Origin: an uncultured Luteimonas sp.
GTDB taxonomy: Bacteria > Pseudomonadota > Gammaproteobacteria > Xanthomonadales > Xanthomonadaceae
Length of the DNA: 13,448 bases
Reading direction: 5' to 3'
NCBI GenBank assembly: GCA_938008415.1
Contig: CALLKI010000070.1
Span: forward strand, 1-13,448
Positions 5,845 through 13,010 of this stretch are shown here, piece by piece; within the stretch, counting starts at the first letter, position 1, and each line of letters opens with the position of its first letter. The translations under genes were made by a program, and so were the position numbers. The notes below the pieces were generated by a model. That model did not search any database and had not been told where the DNA came from. It saw only the letters and a program-made list of their open reading frames with translations.

Positions 5845-8607
5845 TCAGAAGCGCTGCGTGTAGCGGATGTACGGCACGCGGCCCCACGGATCGTACAGGT
5901 AGGTATCGACCGTGTCGGAACCGTAGTACTCGTACAGGTAGTCGCGGGTCGGCTTGCGATCCAGGAGGTTCTTCACGCCGAGGGTGATCGTGGCGTTCCA
6001 CGGAGCCCTGTAGTTGACCTGCAGGTCGTGGGTCACGTAGGACGCGATGGTCTTGCCGACCAGGCCCTCGTTGTACTCCTCCCAGCTCACGCCGGCCGGC
6101 AGACCGTACTGGGAGTCACCCAGCCAGTCGCGCCAGGTGAACGACTGGGTGTGGTGGATGTAGCTGATGTTCCAAGCCACGTCCCAATCGTTGAACGACC
6201 ACATGTTGTTCAACAGGGCGCGCAGGCGCGGATAGCCCGGACGGCCGGCGATGTTCACGCCGTTGCTGCCGGACCAGTCCGCCACGTAGGTGGCGATGAA
6301 CTGGTTGCGCAGCGTGCCCCAGTTGCCCAGGTCGAAGTTGGTGCGGACCGTCAGGTCGTAACCATTGGTCTTGGTCTCACCCAGGTTGGCGTAGCCGGTC
6401 TGGCCGAACACGATCTCGCCGTTCGGGCCGAACTCGACGCCCAGGCCCCACGACGGATTCGGCGCGCTGGCCTGCGAGCCGGTCGGGAAGACCGAGATGC
6501 CCGGCGGGCAGTTGGTGGTCGTGATGCCCGACAGGCAGTTCGCGATCGTGGTGACGCTGAAGCTGGCGATCTGGTTGGTGATCCGGATGTTGTAGTAGTC
6601 AAGCTGGACGCTCAGCCAGTCGGTGGCATCCCAGACCACGCCCAGGCCCCACTGCTTCGACTGCTCCGACTCGAGGTTCGGGTTGGCGATCGAGTAGGTG
6701 TTCACCTGCGTGGAGCAGGTCGGGGTGCCGCGCAGAGTCTCGCAGGTCGGGCGGTGGCTGGTGGCGGCCGCGCTGAACGACGGCTTCTGGGTCAGGATGT
6801 CCAGCGACGGAGCACGGAAGCCCTCGCCGTAGTTGGCGCGGATCTTCAGGTTCTCCAGCGGCTGCCAGCTCGCCGAGATCATCGGTGCGAAGTCGCTGCC
6901 GTAGTCGCTGTAGCGGTCGTAACGGCCCGCCAGGTCAACCTCGAACTTGTCGAAGATCGGGAAGAGGACCTCGAAGTAGGCGGCGTACACGTCGCGGCTG
7001 CCCGAGGCCGAGTTGCCCGCCGAACCCACGATCTGGCCCGCCTCGGACAGCGGGTCGTAGTTGTCCTGGTAGTACTCCTCGCGCCACTCGCCGCCGATGA
7101 CCATGCTGGCGGTGCCGCCCGCCATCTCGAACAGGTCGAAGCTGGCGCTGCCGAAGAACTCCTTGGTGTGGGTCTTCATGTCGCGCGAGATGGTCGCGGT
7201 GAAGTCCAGCACATTGTCCGGGCTGAACGGGTCGTAGATGTTGTAGCCACCGTTCGTGATCGCGACCTGGGCCAGGCCGCCGACGACGTAGTTGAACCCG
7301 AGGTCGGTCGCGCGCGACTGCGTGTAGCGGGTGCCGAACTCGACGTCGACCTCGCCGACACGGCCCTCGAAGCCCGCCATGATGTTGGCGGTGGTGTTCT
7401 CGAGCAGCGAGTCGCGGGTACCCAGCGCGGCGAAGCGGTGGAACAGGTACAGCGTCTGGCCGGCGAACTGCTGGTAGTACGGGTCGTTGGCCAGCGGGTT
7501 GTAGCCGTCGAGGTTGGCCGGGTGGTTCGGGCTGTCCGGATCGAGGCGGATGGCGCCGCCCGGGAACGGGCTGGACGGCACCGGGGCGTAACGGCCACGC
7601 GCCTCGGACTTGGTCACGCTGGCGGTGAAGTAGGTCGACCAGTCGTCGTTGATCTGGTAGTCACCGCGGAAGAACACCGACTTGTTGGTGAGGCTCGTCA
7701 GGTTCGCCGAGGTGGCAGAGTGGTCGAACTGGCACTGCCAGTTGTCCGGGTTGGAGCCCGACATCCAGAACAGGTCGCTGTCGTCGCCGTTGGTGCACAG
7801 GCCCGGCACGGCGGCGCCGAACTGCGGATGCTTCAGGCGGGTGCCGGAGCTGAAGGTGGTGCCGGTGGCGAAGTTGTTCGAGTAGGTCGAGGCACCGCGC
7901 GAGCTGTACCAGTAGTCGCGGTCGCGGGTGAAGATGATGTCGCGGTGGCTGTGCGAGGCGCCGCCCATCACGCGGCCGCGGTCGCCCGAGGCACCGAACA
8001 GCACGCTCCACTCCTCGGTGTCACCGCCCGGGTTGCTCGGACGGCCGACGCCGAACGTGGCCTGGACGCCCTCGTAGTCCTTGCGGGTGATGATGTTGAC
8101 CACGCCACCGATGGCGTCGGAACCATAGATGGCCGAAGCGCCGGACGGCAGGATCTCGATGCGCTCGACGGCGGCCATCGGGATCGAGTTGAGGTCCTGG
8201 GACGAGCCGGTCATCGGCGCGGTCGGCGCGCGGCGGCCATCGATCAGGATCAGGGTGCGGTTTTCGCCGAGGCCACGCAGGCTGAGGCCGGAGAAGCCGC
8301 CCCACGAGCTGCCCGAGCTGGACTGGTAGGAACCGAAGCTGTTGAACGAAGTGTCGCGCAGGAAATCGGCAACGTTGATGTCACCGCTGGCCTCGATCGA
8401 GGCGCGGTCCATCACGATCACGGGCAGCGGGCCCTCGATCTCGGCGCGCTTGATGCGCGAACCGGTCACGGTCAGGCGATCAAGCGTGGTCGCGTCATGG
8501 GACTGCGATTCCTGGGCGAAGGCGACGCCAGTGCCCGCGAAGGCGGTAGCGCCCGCAACGAGTGCGAACGAAATCGCATCGCGGAGCTTGGTGGTCTTCA
8601 AGGTCAT
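5845..8607 (-). CDS. TonB-dependent outer-membrane receptor 2
   Basis: A 920-residue TonB-dependent receptor; the ligand is unknown. A signal peptide (1-31, ending GTGVAFA before QESQS) is followed by a TonB-box-like LDRLTVTGSR (42-51). The plug (about 55-177) contains RGLGENRTLILIDGRR and PSGASAIYGSDAIGGVVNII. The barrel carries GEGFRAPSLDILTQ (594-607), NPNLESEQSKQWGLG and the C-terminal strand VPYIRYTQRF. Cysteines form three close pairs (271/292, 622/631, 691/700). The start is ATG 8607 rather than the in-frame TTG at 8619, because GGAGAGAAAG overlaps that TTG and sits correctly for the ATG. The first 53 residues are strongly alike in receptor 1, while plug and barrel are much more divergent. 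It is the largest gene in the repeat-bracketed unit and has its own terminator and promoter. Confidence 0.95.
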   Translation of the reverse strand: MTLKTTKLRDAISFALVAGATAFAGTGVAFAQESQSHDATTLDRLTVTGSRIKRAEIEGPLPVIVMDRASIEASGDINVADFLRDTSFNSFGSYQSSSGSSWGGFSGLSLRGLGENRTLILIDGRRAPTAPMTGSSQDLNSIPMAAVERIEILPSGASAIYGSDAIGGVVNIITRKDYEGVQATFGVGRPSNPGGDTEEWSVLFGASGDRGRVMGGASHSHRDIIFTRDRDYWYSSRGASTYSNNFATGTTFSSGTRLKHPQFGAAVPGLCTNGDDSDLFWMSGSNPDNWQCQFDHSATSANLTSLTNKSVFFRGDYQINDDWSTYFTASVTKSEARGRYAPVPSSPFPGGAIRLDPDSPNHPANLDGYNPLANDPYYQQFAGQTLYLFHRFAALGTRDSLLENTTANIMAGFEGRVGEVDVEFGTRYTQSRATDLGFNYVVGGLAQVAITNGGYNIYDPFSPDNVLDFTATISRDMKTHTKEFFGSASFDLFEMAGGTASMVIGGEWREEYYQDNYDPLSEAGQIVGSAGNSASGSRDVYAAYFEVLFPIFDKFEVDLAGRYDRYSDYGSDFAPMISASWQPLENLKIRANYGEGFRAPSLDILTQKPSFSAAATSHRPTCETLRGTPTCSTQVNTYSIANPNLESEQSKQWGLGVVWDATDWLSVQLDYYNIRITNQIASFSVTTIANCLSGITTTNCPPGISVFPTGSQASAPNPSWGLGVEFGPNGEIVFGQTGYANLGETKTNGYDLTVRTNFDLGNWGTLRNQFIATYVADWSGSNGVNIAGRPGYPRLRALLNNMWSFNDWDVAWNISYIHHTQSFTWRDWLGDSQYGLPAGVSWEEYNEGLVGKTIASYVTHDLQVNYRAPWNATITLGVKNLLDRKPTRDYLYEYYGSDTVDTYLYDPWGRVPYIRYTQRF

Positions 8608-8679
8608 CTTTCTCTCCAAGTGATCTTGGGGGAATTCCCACAGGCACCCTGCCGGAGATCCCCAACCAAGGGACCAAAG

Positions 8680-8695
8680 CCGGCAAGGTTGCCGG
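8680..8695 (-). promoter_or_regulatory. Dyad in the start of the receptor 2 leader
   Basis: The sequence ccggcaaggttgccgg has 7-base arms around a two-base centre and would fold as a 6-bp stem with a four-base loop. It lies just downstream of the predicted -10, at or near the transcription start, where an operator or leader hairpin could act. In the receptor 1 leader (3084-3099) the left arm is kept and the right arm is weakened to tgtcgccg. Confidence 0.3.
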
Positions 8696-8697
8696 TG

Positions 8698-8726
8698 ATA
8701 CTAACTGCCCATGGAGAGGAATTAAA
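8698..8726 (-). promoter_or_regulatory. Putative promoter of TonB-dependent receptor 2
   Basis: TTTAAT (8726-8721) and TAGTAT (8703-8698) with a 17-bp spacer, as at receptor 1. The block is AT-rich within GC-rich DNA, and the CCAATTGTTAA element upstream is shared. The leader to ATG 8607 would be about 85 nt. Confidence 0.5.
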
Positions 8727-8776
8727 GGGTTTTTTAACAATTGGCCCGCATTCGGGTTCGCGCGGGCGCAAGGCCC

Positions 8777-8799
8777 GGAAGGCCCGGACCAGGCCTTCC
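8777..8799 (-). terminator. Hairpin after the small secreted-protein gene, without U-tract
   Basis: Perfect 8-bp arms ggaaggcc and ggccttcc with a 7-base loop, starting 30 bp beyond the TAG stop. No run of T follows, so termination would be inefficient; it may instead protect the mRNA 3' end. The matching stem in copy A is broken by base changes. Confidence 0.4.
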
Positions 8800-8828
8800 G
8801 CAGACAGCTGAGCCGGGGGGCAGGACGC

Positions 8829-9677
8829 CTAGAGGTCCTGCTCGTAGCGGATGTAGGGGACCGCGCCCTCGTCCAGGCTTTCGTTGCGGGGCGAGAACGG
8901 GTTGCGGCCACGGGTCACGATGTTCTCCGCGCCGACCGTGATCTGGCCGCTCCACGGGGTGCGCCAGGTCAGGCCGAGGCCCAGGCCCTCGAACCGCGGC
9001 TGGCCGGGGGTGTCGATGACCCGGCCGATGATGTTGGCGCTGAACGCGCCATAGCCGCCACCGACCTCGAGGCTGCGGGTGTCCCAGCCGTCGGCCAGGC
9101 CCTTGGGGGCGCTGGCGAAGGGGACCAGCCGGGCCCTGGCGACGGTGCCGGCGATCGAGACGAAGCCGGCGTTGCCGACGTTCTTCTGGGCGAAGACGGT
9201 CAGGTCGTTGACGTCCACGCCCGCGTCCTGGCCCGTCGCGTTGCCACGGTTCAGCCAGGCGGGCAGGTTGCCCCTGCCTTCGCCCAGGGTCAGGCCGATG
9301 CGGCCGCCGGGACGGGTGAGGGTGGCGGTCGCGGTGGCGTGGTGGTTGCCGTTCTGGTTGCCGCTCAGCTCGGCCAGCATGCAGTTGTTGGCCAGGCTGC
9401 TGATCGCGCTGAATCCGGCGCGGTCGCAGAGCAGGGCCAGGGAATTGCCGGATTCGATGCCGAAGGCGGCGTCGAGCGTGTTGCTGCCCGAGCGCCAGCG
9501 CGCGCCAGCCTGCCCCGGCGCGGGTTCGAGGATCAGGAAGGCCTGCACCTTGCCGCTGGCGTTGTCCACGACCGGCAGGACTTCCTGGCCGCCACGCCTG
9601 TCCTGCGCATGCGCGCCCGCCGCCATGCCAAGGGCAAGCAGCAGCAAAGCGGCGACGGTGGCAGGACGGAATCTCAT
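8829..9677 (-). CDS. Small secreted or outer-membrane protein of unknown function
   Basis: A 282-residue protein I do not recognise. It starts with a clear signal peptide (1-24: hydrophobic ALLLLALGMAAG, cleavage after AHA). The mature part is rich in Gly, Asn, Ala and Thr with alternating polar/hydrophobic stretches such as HHATATATLTRPGGRIGLTL (112-131) and SLEVGGGYGAFSANIIGRV (202-220), suggesting beta-strands. Cys84 and Cys99 could form a disulfide. The end, WSGQITVGAENIVTRGRNP (242-260) then VPYIRYEQDL, parallels the end of receptor 2 (WNATITLGVKNLLDRKP then VPYIRYTQRF), so the last strands resemble a receptor barrel. The final residue is Leu, not the usual aromatic. The start ATG 9677 is fixed by the signal peptide, though its ribosome binding site is weak. 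It has its own likely promoter and precedes receptor 2 on the same strand. An envelope location is probable; the role is unknown. Confidence 0.85.
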   Translation of the reverse strand: MRFRPATVAALLLLALGMAAGAHAQDRRGGQEVLPVVDNASGKVQAFLILEPAPGQAGARWRSGSNTLDAAFGIESGNSLALLCDRAGFSAISSLANNCMLAELSGNQNGNHHATATATLTRPGGRIGLTLGEGRGNLPAWLNRGNATGQDAGVDVNDLTVFAQKNVGNAGFVSIAGTVARARLVPFASAPKGLADGWDTRSLEVGGGYGAFSANIIGRVIDTPGQPRFEGLGLGLTWRTPWSGQITVGAENIVTRGRNPFSPRNESLDEGAVPYIRYEQDL

Positions 9678-9731
9678 GGGCGTGCTATGGACCCTGGACG
9701 GCGGCCGAAGTTCCTTTCCCGGGACGGGGCC

Positions 9732-9760
9732 AGTCTAGCGGTTTTATGGAATGTTAACAA
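9732..9760 (-). promoter_or_regulatory. Putative promoter of the small secreted-protein gene
   Basis: On the minus strand TTGTTA (9760-9755) and TAGACT (9737-9732) are spaced by 17 bp, each matching four of six sigma-70 consensus bases. The leader to ATG 9677 would be about 48 nt. The upstream GGCCGGATTGTTAA resembles GGGCCAATTGTTAA in front of both receptor promoters, which may point to common control. Confidence 0.45.
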
Positions 9761-9794
9761 TCCGGCCGTGAGCCGCATGTACGGGCCGTCCCGG

Positions 9795-10703
9795 CTACTG
9801 TAGCCGTTCCGTGGCCCCGGGCAACGGCTCCGGGTGCGCGAACAGGGCGGCCAGTTCCCCGGCGTCGAAGGTGTACTGCTGGCCGCAGAACTCGCAGCCG
9901 ACCCGGACGCTGCCGTCCACGAGGGCGGCCTCGGCCTCCTCACGGCCCAGCGACTGGAGCATGGACTCGACCCGCTCCCGGGAGCAGGAGCAGCCGAAGC
10001 GCAGGTCGCGCCCGCCCAGCAGCTGCGGGGCGTCCTCGTGGAACAGGCGCAGCACCAGGGTTTCCACGGGCGTCTTCAGCAGCTCGCCCGTGGACAGGGT
10101 GTCGAACAGGGCGCTGGCACGCGTCCAGCCGTCCCCGTCGCCGCCGTCGCCCGGCAGCTTCTGCAACATCAGGCCGGCCGCGCGCTCGCCGTCGGCGGCG
10201 AGCAGCACCCGGGTCGGGAGCTGTTCCGACTGGCGGAAGTAGTCCTCGAAGGCGCTGGACAGGGAGTCGGCTTCCATCGGCACCAGTCCCTGGTAGCGGA
10301 CGGGTTCCCCGTGCGGGGAGCCCGGGTTCTCGATGGTGATGGCGAGCACGGCGCCGGGCGCCAGTTCGCGCAGGTCGCGGCTGTCGGGGAGCGCGCCGTC
10401 GCCGGCAAGCCGGGCGATGCCGCGCAGGGTGCCGCCCGCGGTGCACTCGGCGAACAGCATGCGCAGGGCATCCTGCCCGCCCAGCTGCACCGACAGCCGC
10501 CCGTCCACCTTGGCGTGCCCGGTGAACAGCGCGGACGCGGCCAGCGCCTCGCCCAGCAGCTCGCGGATCGCTGCCGGGTGCGGGTTGCGCGCCAGCACCT
10601 GCGCCCATGTGTCGCGCAGGGCCACGTGCACGCCGCGCACGCCGGCATCGGCCATGAGGAAGCGGGTGAGGTGGTCGGGAGCGTGTTGCGGTTGCAGGTG
10701 CAT
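9795..10703 (-). CDS. hslO: Redox-regulated chaperone Hsp33
   Basis: A cytosolic holdase chaperone that is switched on by oxidative unfolding. The 302-residue length fits the family. The N-terminal domain begins DHLTRFLMADAGVRGVHVAL (10-29), with GEALAASALFTGHAKVDGRLS (51-71) following as in Hsp33. The C-terminal zinc switch is present: CSC (238-240) and CEFC (270-273), spaced as in known members; oxidation of these releases zinc and activates the protein. One further cysteine is at 87. The ATG at 10703 is chosen because the protein aligns from here with the usual Hsp33 start; the upstream open frame is proline-rich translation of a G-rich spacer, and no strong ribosome binding site is seen. 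It is divergent from mtgA with a 103-bp gap. No clear terminator separates it from the small-protein gene. Confidence 0.95.
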   Translation of the reverse strand: MHLQPQHAPDHLTRFLMADAGVRGVHVALRDTWAQVLARNPHPAAIRELLGEALAASALFTGHAKVDGRLSVQLGGQDALRMLFAECTAGGTLRGIARLAGDGALPDSRDLRELAPGAVLAITIENPGSPHGEPVRYQGLVPMEADSLSSAFEDYFRQSEQLPTRVLLAADGERAAGLMLQKLPGDGGDGDGWTRASALFDTLSTGELLKTPVETLVLRLFHEDAPQLLGGRDLRFGCSCSRERVESMLQSLGREEAEAALVDGSVRVGCEFCGQQYTFDAGELAALFAHPEPLPGATERLQ

Positions 10704-10806
10704 GCGTGGGGGCCCGGGTGGGAAAGGAAGCGGTGGGGGAGGTGGTGGCGGATAATGCCGCGACGACGGTGGGATCCACCATTGGCTCCGGAATGGGGGC
10801 GGACGC

Positions 10807-11556
10807 ATGACGATGCAAGCCCGCAAGGGCGCGGGACGCGCGCGGCCGGGCCGGCGCTGGCTGCGCAGGCTGCTGATGCTGCCGGTGCTGTTCGTGGCGG
10901 TCACGGTGGCGCAGGTGCTGTGCCTGCGCTTCGTGGATCCCCCGTTCACTTCGTTCATGGCGATCCGCCAGGCGGAGGCGTGGCTCGAGGGCGACCGGTC
11001 GTTCCGCATCGCCTACGAGTGGCGCGACCTCGAGGACATGGCGAAGGTTCTGCCGGTGGCGCTGGTGGCGGCGGAGGACCAGTCGTTCGCGGGCCACCAC
11101 GGCTTCGACCTGAAGGCGATCGAAGAGGCGCGCAGGCGCAACGAGCGTGGCGGTCGCCTGCGCGGCGGCAGCACGATCACCCAGCAGCTGGCCAAGAACC
11201 TGTTCCTCTGGCAGGGCACGGGCCGGGTCTCGCGCTGGGTGCGCAAGGGCATCGAGGCCTGGTACACGGTGCTGATCGAGGCGACGTGGCCCAAGCGCCG
11301 GATCCTCGAGGTGTACGCCAACGTCGTCGAGTTCGGCGACGGCGTGTACGGGGCCCAGGCCGCGGCGCGCGCCTACTTCCGCAAGGACGCATCCCGGCTC
11401 ACCGCGGCCGAGAGCGCGCGGCTGGCGGCGGTGCTGCCGAGCCCGAAGCGCTACAGCGTGACCAGCCCCGGCCCCTACGTGCGCAACCGGGCGCGCTGGA
11501 TCGAGCGCAACATCCAGCGGATCGGCGGCCCGGGCTACCTGGATACGCTGGAGTAG
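10807..11556 (+). CDS. mtgA: Monofunctional biosynthetic peptidoglycan transglycosylase
   Basis: A GT51-family enzyme that polymerises lipid II into glycan strands at the periplasmic face of the inner membrane. The 249 residues hold a basic N-terminus, one membrane anchor (about 22-40) and the catalytic domain. Motifs: AAEDQSFAGHHGFD (88-101) with catalytic Glu90, RGGSTITQQLAKNLFL (119-134), and KRRILEVYANVVEFGDGVYG (163-182) with the second key Glu at 168. No transpeptidase domain follows, so it is monofunctional and of normal length. The start is ATG 10807; ATG 10813 is also possible and differs by two residues. It is first in a likely operon with the glycosyltransferase (24 bp downstream) and the CBS protein. 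Confidence 0.95.
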   Translation: MTMQARKGAGRARPGRRWLRRLLMLPVLFVAVTVAQVLCLRFVDPPFTSFMAIRQAEAWLEGDRSFRIAYEWRDLEDMAKVLPVALVAAEDQSFAGHHGFDLKAIEEARRRNERGGRLRGGSTITQQLAKNLFLWQGTGRVSRWVRKGIEAWYTVLIEATWPKRRILEVYANVVEFGDGVYGAQAAARAYFRKDASRLTAAESARLAAVLPSPKRYSVTSPGPYVRNRARWIERNIQRIGGPGYLDTLE

Positions 11557-11580
11557 GCCCCGGTCGGCTACGATGGCGCG

Positions 11581-12609
11581 ATGGCACGCGACAAGCTGAC
11601 ATTCGTGGTGGCGGCCTTCAACGAGGCCGAGACCCTGCCCCTGCTGCATCGCCGCATCGCCGCGGCCGTGCAGGCGGCGGGCGCTGCCGCGCCGGACGTG
11701 TCCATGCTCTACGTGGACGACGGCAGCACCGATGGCACGTGGGAGGTGCTGCGCGGGATCGCCGATGCCGACCCGCGGGTCTCGCTGCTGCGCCTGTCGC
11801 GCAACTTCGGCAAGGAGGCGGCGCTGACCGCCGGCCTCGACCACGTGCGCGAGGGTGCGGCGCTGATCCTCGACGCCGACGGCCAGGACCCGCCGGAGCT
11901 GTTCATGCAGTTCGTCGCGAAGTGGCGCGAGGGCTACGACGACGTCTACGGCACGCGCATCCAGCGCGAGGGCGAAACCTGGCTGAAGAAGGCGACGGCC
12001 CACCTGTTCTACCGGCTGATGCGGCGCCTGTCGAAGACGCCGATCCCGGTGGACACCGGCGATTTCCGGCTGCTGTCGCCGCGCGCGCTGGAGGCCCTTC
12101 GGCAGCTGCGCGAGCGGCACCGGTTCATGAAGGGCCTGTTCGGCTGGGTCGGCTTCAACCGGGTTTCGATCCCGTACGACCGTGCGCCGCGCGCGGCCGG
12201 CAGCAGCAAGTTCGGCTACTGGCGGCTGTGGAACTTCGCGCTGGATGGCATCACCAGCTTCACCACCGCGCCGCTGCGGCTGGCGACCTACATCGGCCTG
12301 GTGACCGCGATGCTGGCGTTCGCGTTCGCGTTGTGGGTGGTGTTCAAGGCGCTGCTGTTCGGCGACCCGGTCGCCGGCTGGCCGACGATGATGACGGTGA
12401 TCCTGGGGCTGGGCGGCGTCCAGCTGATCGCGCTGGGCATGATCGGCGAGTACCTGGGCCGGCTGTACATGGAGTCCAAGCAGCGGCCCCTGTACCTGGT
12501 CGAGGACTGGCGCCCCGCGCGCATGGGAGTATCCTCGGGGTCGGGCGAGGCCACGGGAGGGGCAGACCATGCGCACCGTGAGGCAGTTGCTGGACGCGAA
12601 AGCGCCTGA
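11581..12609 (+). CDS. Family 2 glycosyltransferase, GtrB/DPM1-like (polyprenyl-phosphate sugar transferase)
   Basis: A 342-residue membrane-anchored GT-A enzyme of the group that moves a sugar from a nucleotide donor to polyprenyl phosphate (GtrB, ArnC, DPM1 type). The N-terminal domain has FVVAAFNEAETL (8-19), LYVDDGSTDGT (43-53), LSRNFGKEAALTAGLDH (72-88), DADGQDPPE (98-106, metal/donor site), DTGDFRLLSPRAL (158-170) and the amphipathic RFMKGLFGWVGF (181-192). Two C-terminal transmembrane segments (about 235-259 and 269-291) complete the GtrB layout. The sugar is unknown. It follows mtgA by 24 bp, and its last 41 bp overlap the CBS gene in another frame, so the three are probably co-transcribed. 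The hydrophilic tail after about residue 312 has no family counterpart I recognise and lies largely in that overlap. Confidence 0.9.
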   Translation: MARDKLTFVVAAFNEAETLPLLHRRIAAAVQAAGAAAPDVSMLYVDDGSTDGTWEVLRGIADADPRVSLLRLSRNFGKEAALTAGLDHVREGAALILDADGQDPPELFMQFVAKWREGYDDVYGTRIQREGETWLKKATAHLFYRLMRRLSKTPIPVDTGDFRLLSPRALEALRQLRERHRFMKGLFGWVGFNRVSIPYDRAPRAAGSSKFGYWRLWNFALDGITSFTTAPLRLATYIGLVTAMLAFAFALWVVFKALLFGDPVAGWPTMMTVILGLGGVQLIALGMIGEYLGRLYMESKQRPLYLVEDWRPARMGVSSGSGEATGGADHAHREAVAGRESA

Positions 12610-12997
12610 GATCCACTCCGTTCCACCCGGCGCGCCGGTCATCGAGGCGATCCGGCTGATGGCCCTGAAAGGCATCGGCGCGGTGCTGGTGATGGAAGGG
12701 CCGCGGCTGGTGGGCATCCTGTCCGAGCGCGACTACGCGCGGAAGGTGGTGCTGGAGGGGCGTTCGTCGAAGGACACCCCGGTCCGCGACATCATGACCG
12801 CGGATCCCATCACCGTGACTCCGGGCGACGATGCATCACGCTGCATGCGGCTGGTGACCGACCACCGCATCCGCCACCTGCCGGTGGTGGAGGGCGGCAG
12901 CGTGGTCGGCGTGGTCTCGATCGGCGACCTCGTGGCCGCGGTGATCGAGGACCAGCGGATGGAGCTCGACCAGCTGCAGCGCTACATCGCCGGCTGA
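12569..12997 (+). CDS. Two-CBS-domain protein
   Basis: A 142-residue soluble protein made almost wholly of a CBS pair: domain 1 about 8-62 (PVIEAIRLMALKGIGAVLV, then LVGILSERDYARKV) and domain 2 about 73-128 (VRDIMTADPITVTPGDDAS, then IRHLPVVEGGSVVGVVSIGD). Such pairs bind adenine nucleotides and act as energy or ligand sensors; stand-alone ones have no catalysis of their own. The start is ATG 12569, with a strong GGGAGGGG six to eight bases upstream inside the end of the glycosyltransferase gene. The 41-bp overlap indicates translational coupling. Its stop is separated by one base from that of the facing hemolysin III gene. Partner and ligand cannot be inferred. Confidence 0.92.
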   Translation: MRTVRQLLDAKAPEIHSVPPGAPVIEAIRLMALKGIGAVLVMEGPRLVGILSERDYARKVVLEGRSSKDTPVRDIMTADPITVTPGDDASRCMRLVTDHRIRHLPVVEGGSVVGVVSIGDLVAAVIEDQRMELDQLQRYIAG

Positions 12998-13010
12998 ATC
13001 ACCCGCCGGC
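12989..13010. other. Inverted repeat across the two convergent stop codons
   Basis: Arms gccggc (12989-12994) and gccggc (13005-13010) flank both stop codons, and can be extended by one more pair (12988/13011). It could fold in either transcript. No U-tract follows on either strand, so a terminator role is only possible, not shown. Confidence 0.3.

Larger units (their letters stand above)
8698..9419. repeat. Direct repeat, copy B (receptor promoter plus 3' part of small-protein gene)
   Basis: Partner of 3102-3821, same orientation, offset 5598 bp in the identical core (8892-9419). Here the repeat continues into an intact gene, so this copy shows the original arrangement of the small-protein gene and copy A the truncated one. 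Confidence 0.9.

Noticed and set aside
6028..8811. 927-codon open frame opposite receptor 2
   Set aside because: Same low-complexity antisense pattern; the minus strand has a signal peptide, plug and barrel motifs, and a terminator.
9793..9804. Dyad cggcta-ctg-tagccg at the hslO stop codon
   Set aside because: Short arms, three-base spacer and no U-tract; probably chance.
9834..12717. Long open frames on both strands across hslO, mtgA and the glycosyltransferase
   Set aside because: They cross several well-identified genes and encode Arg/Ala/Gly-rich sequence without motifs; GC-rich shadows.
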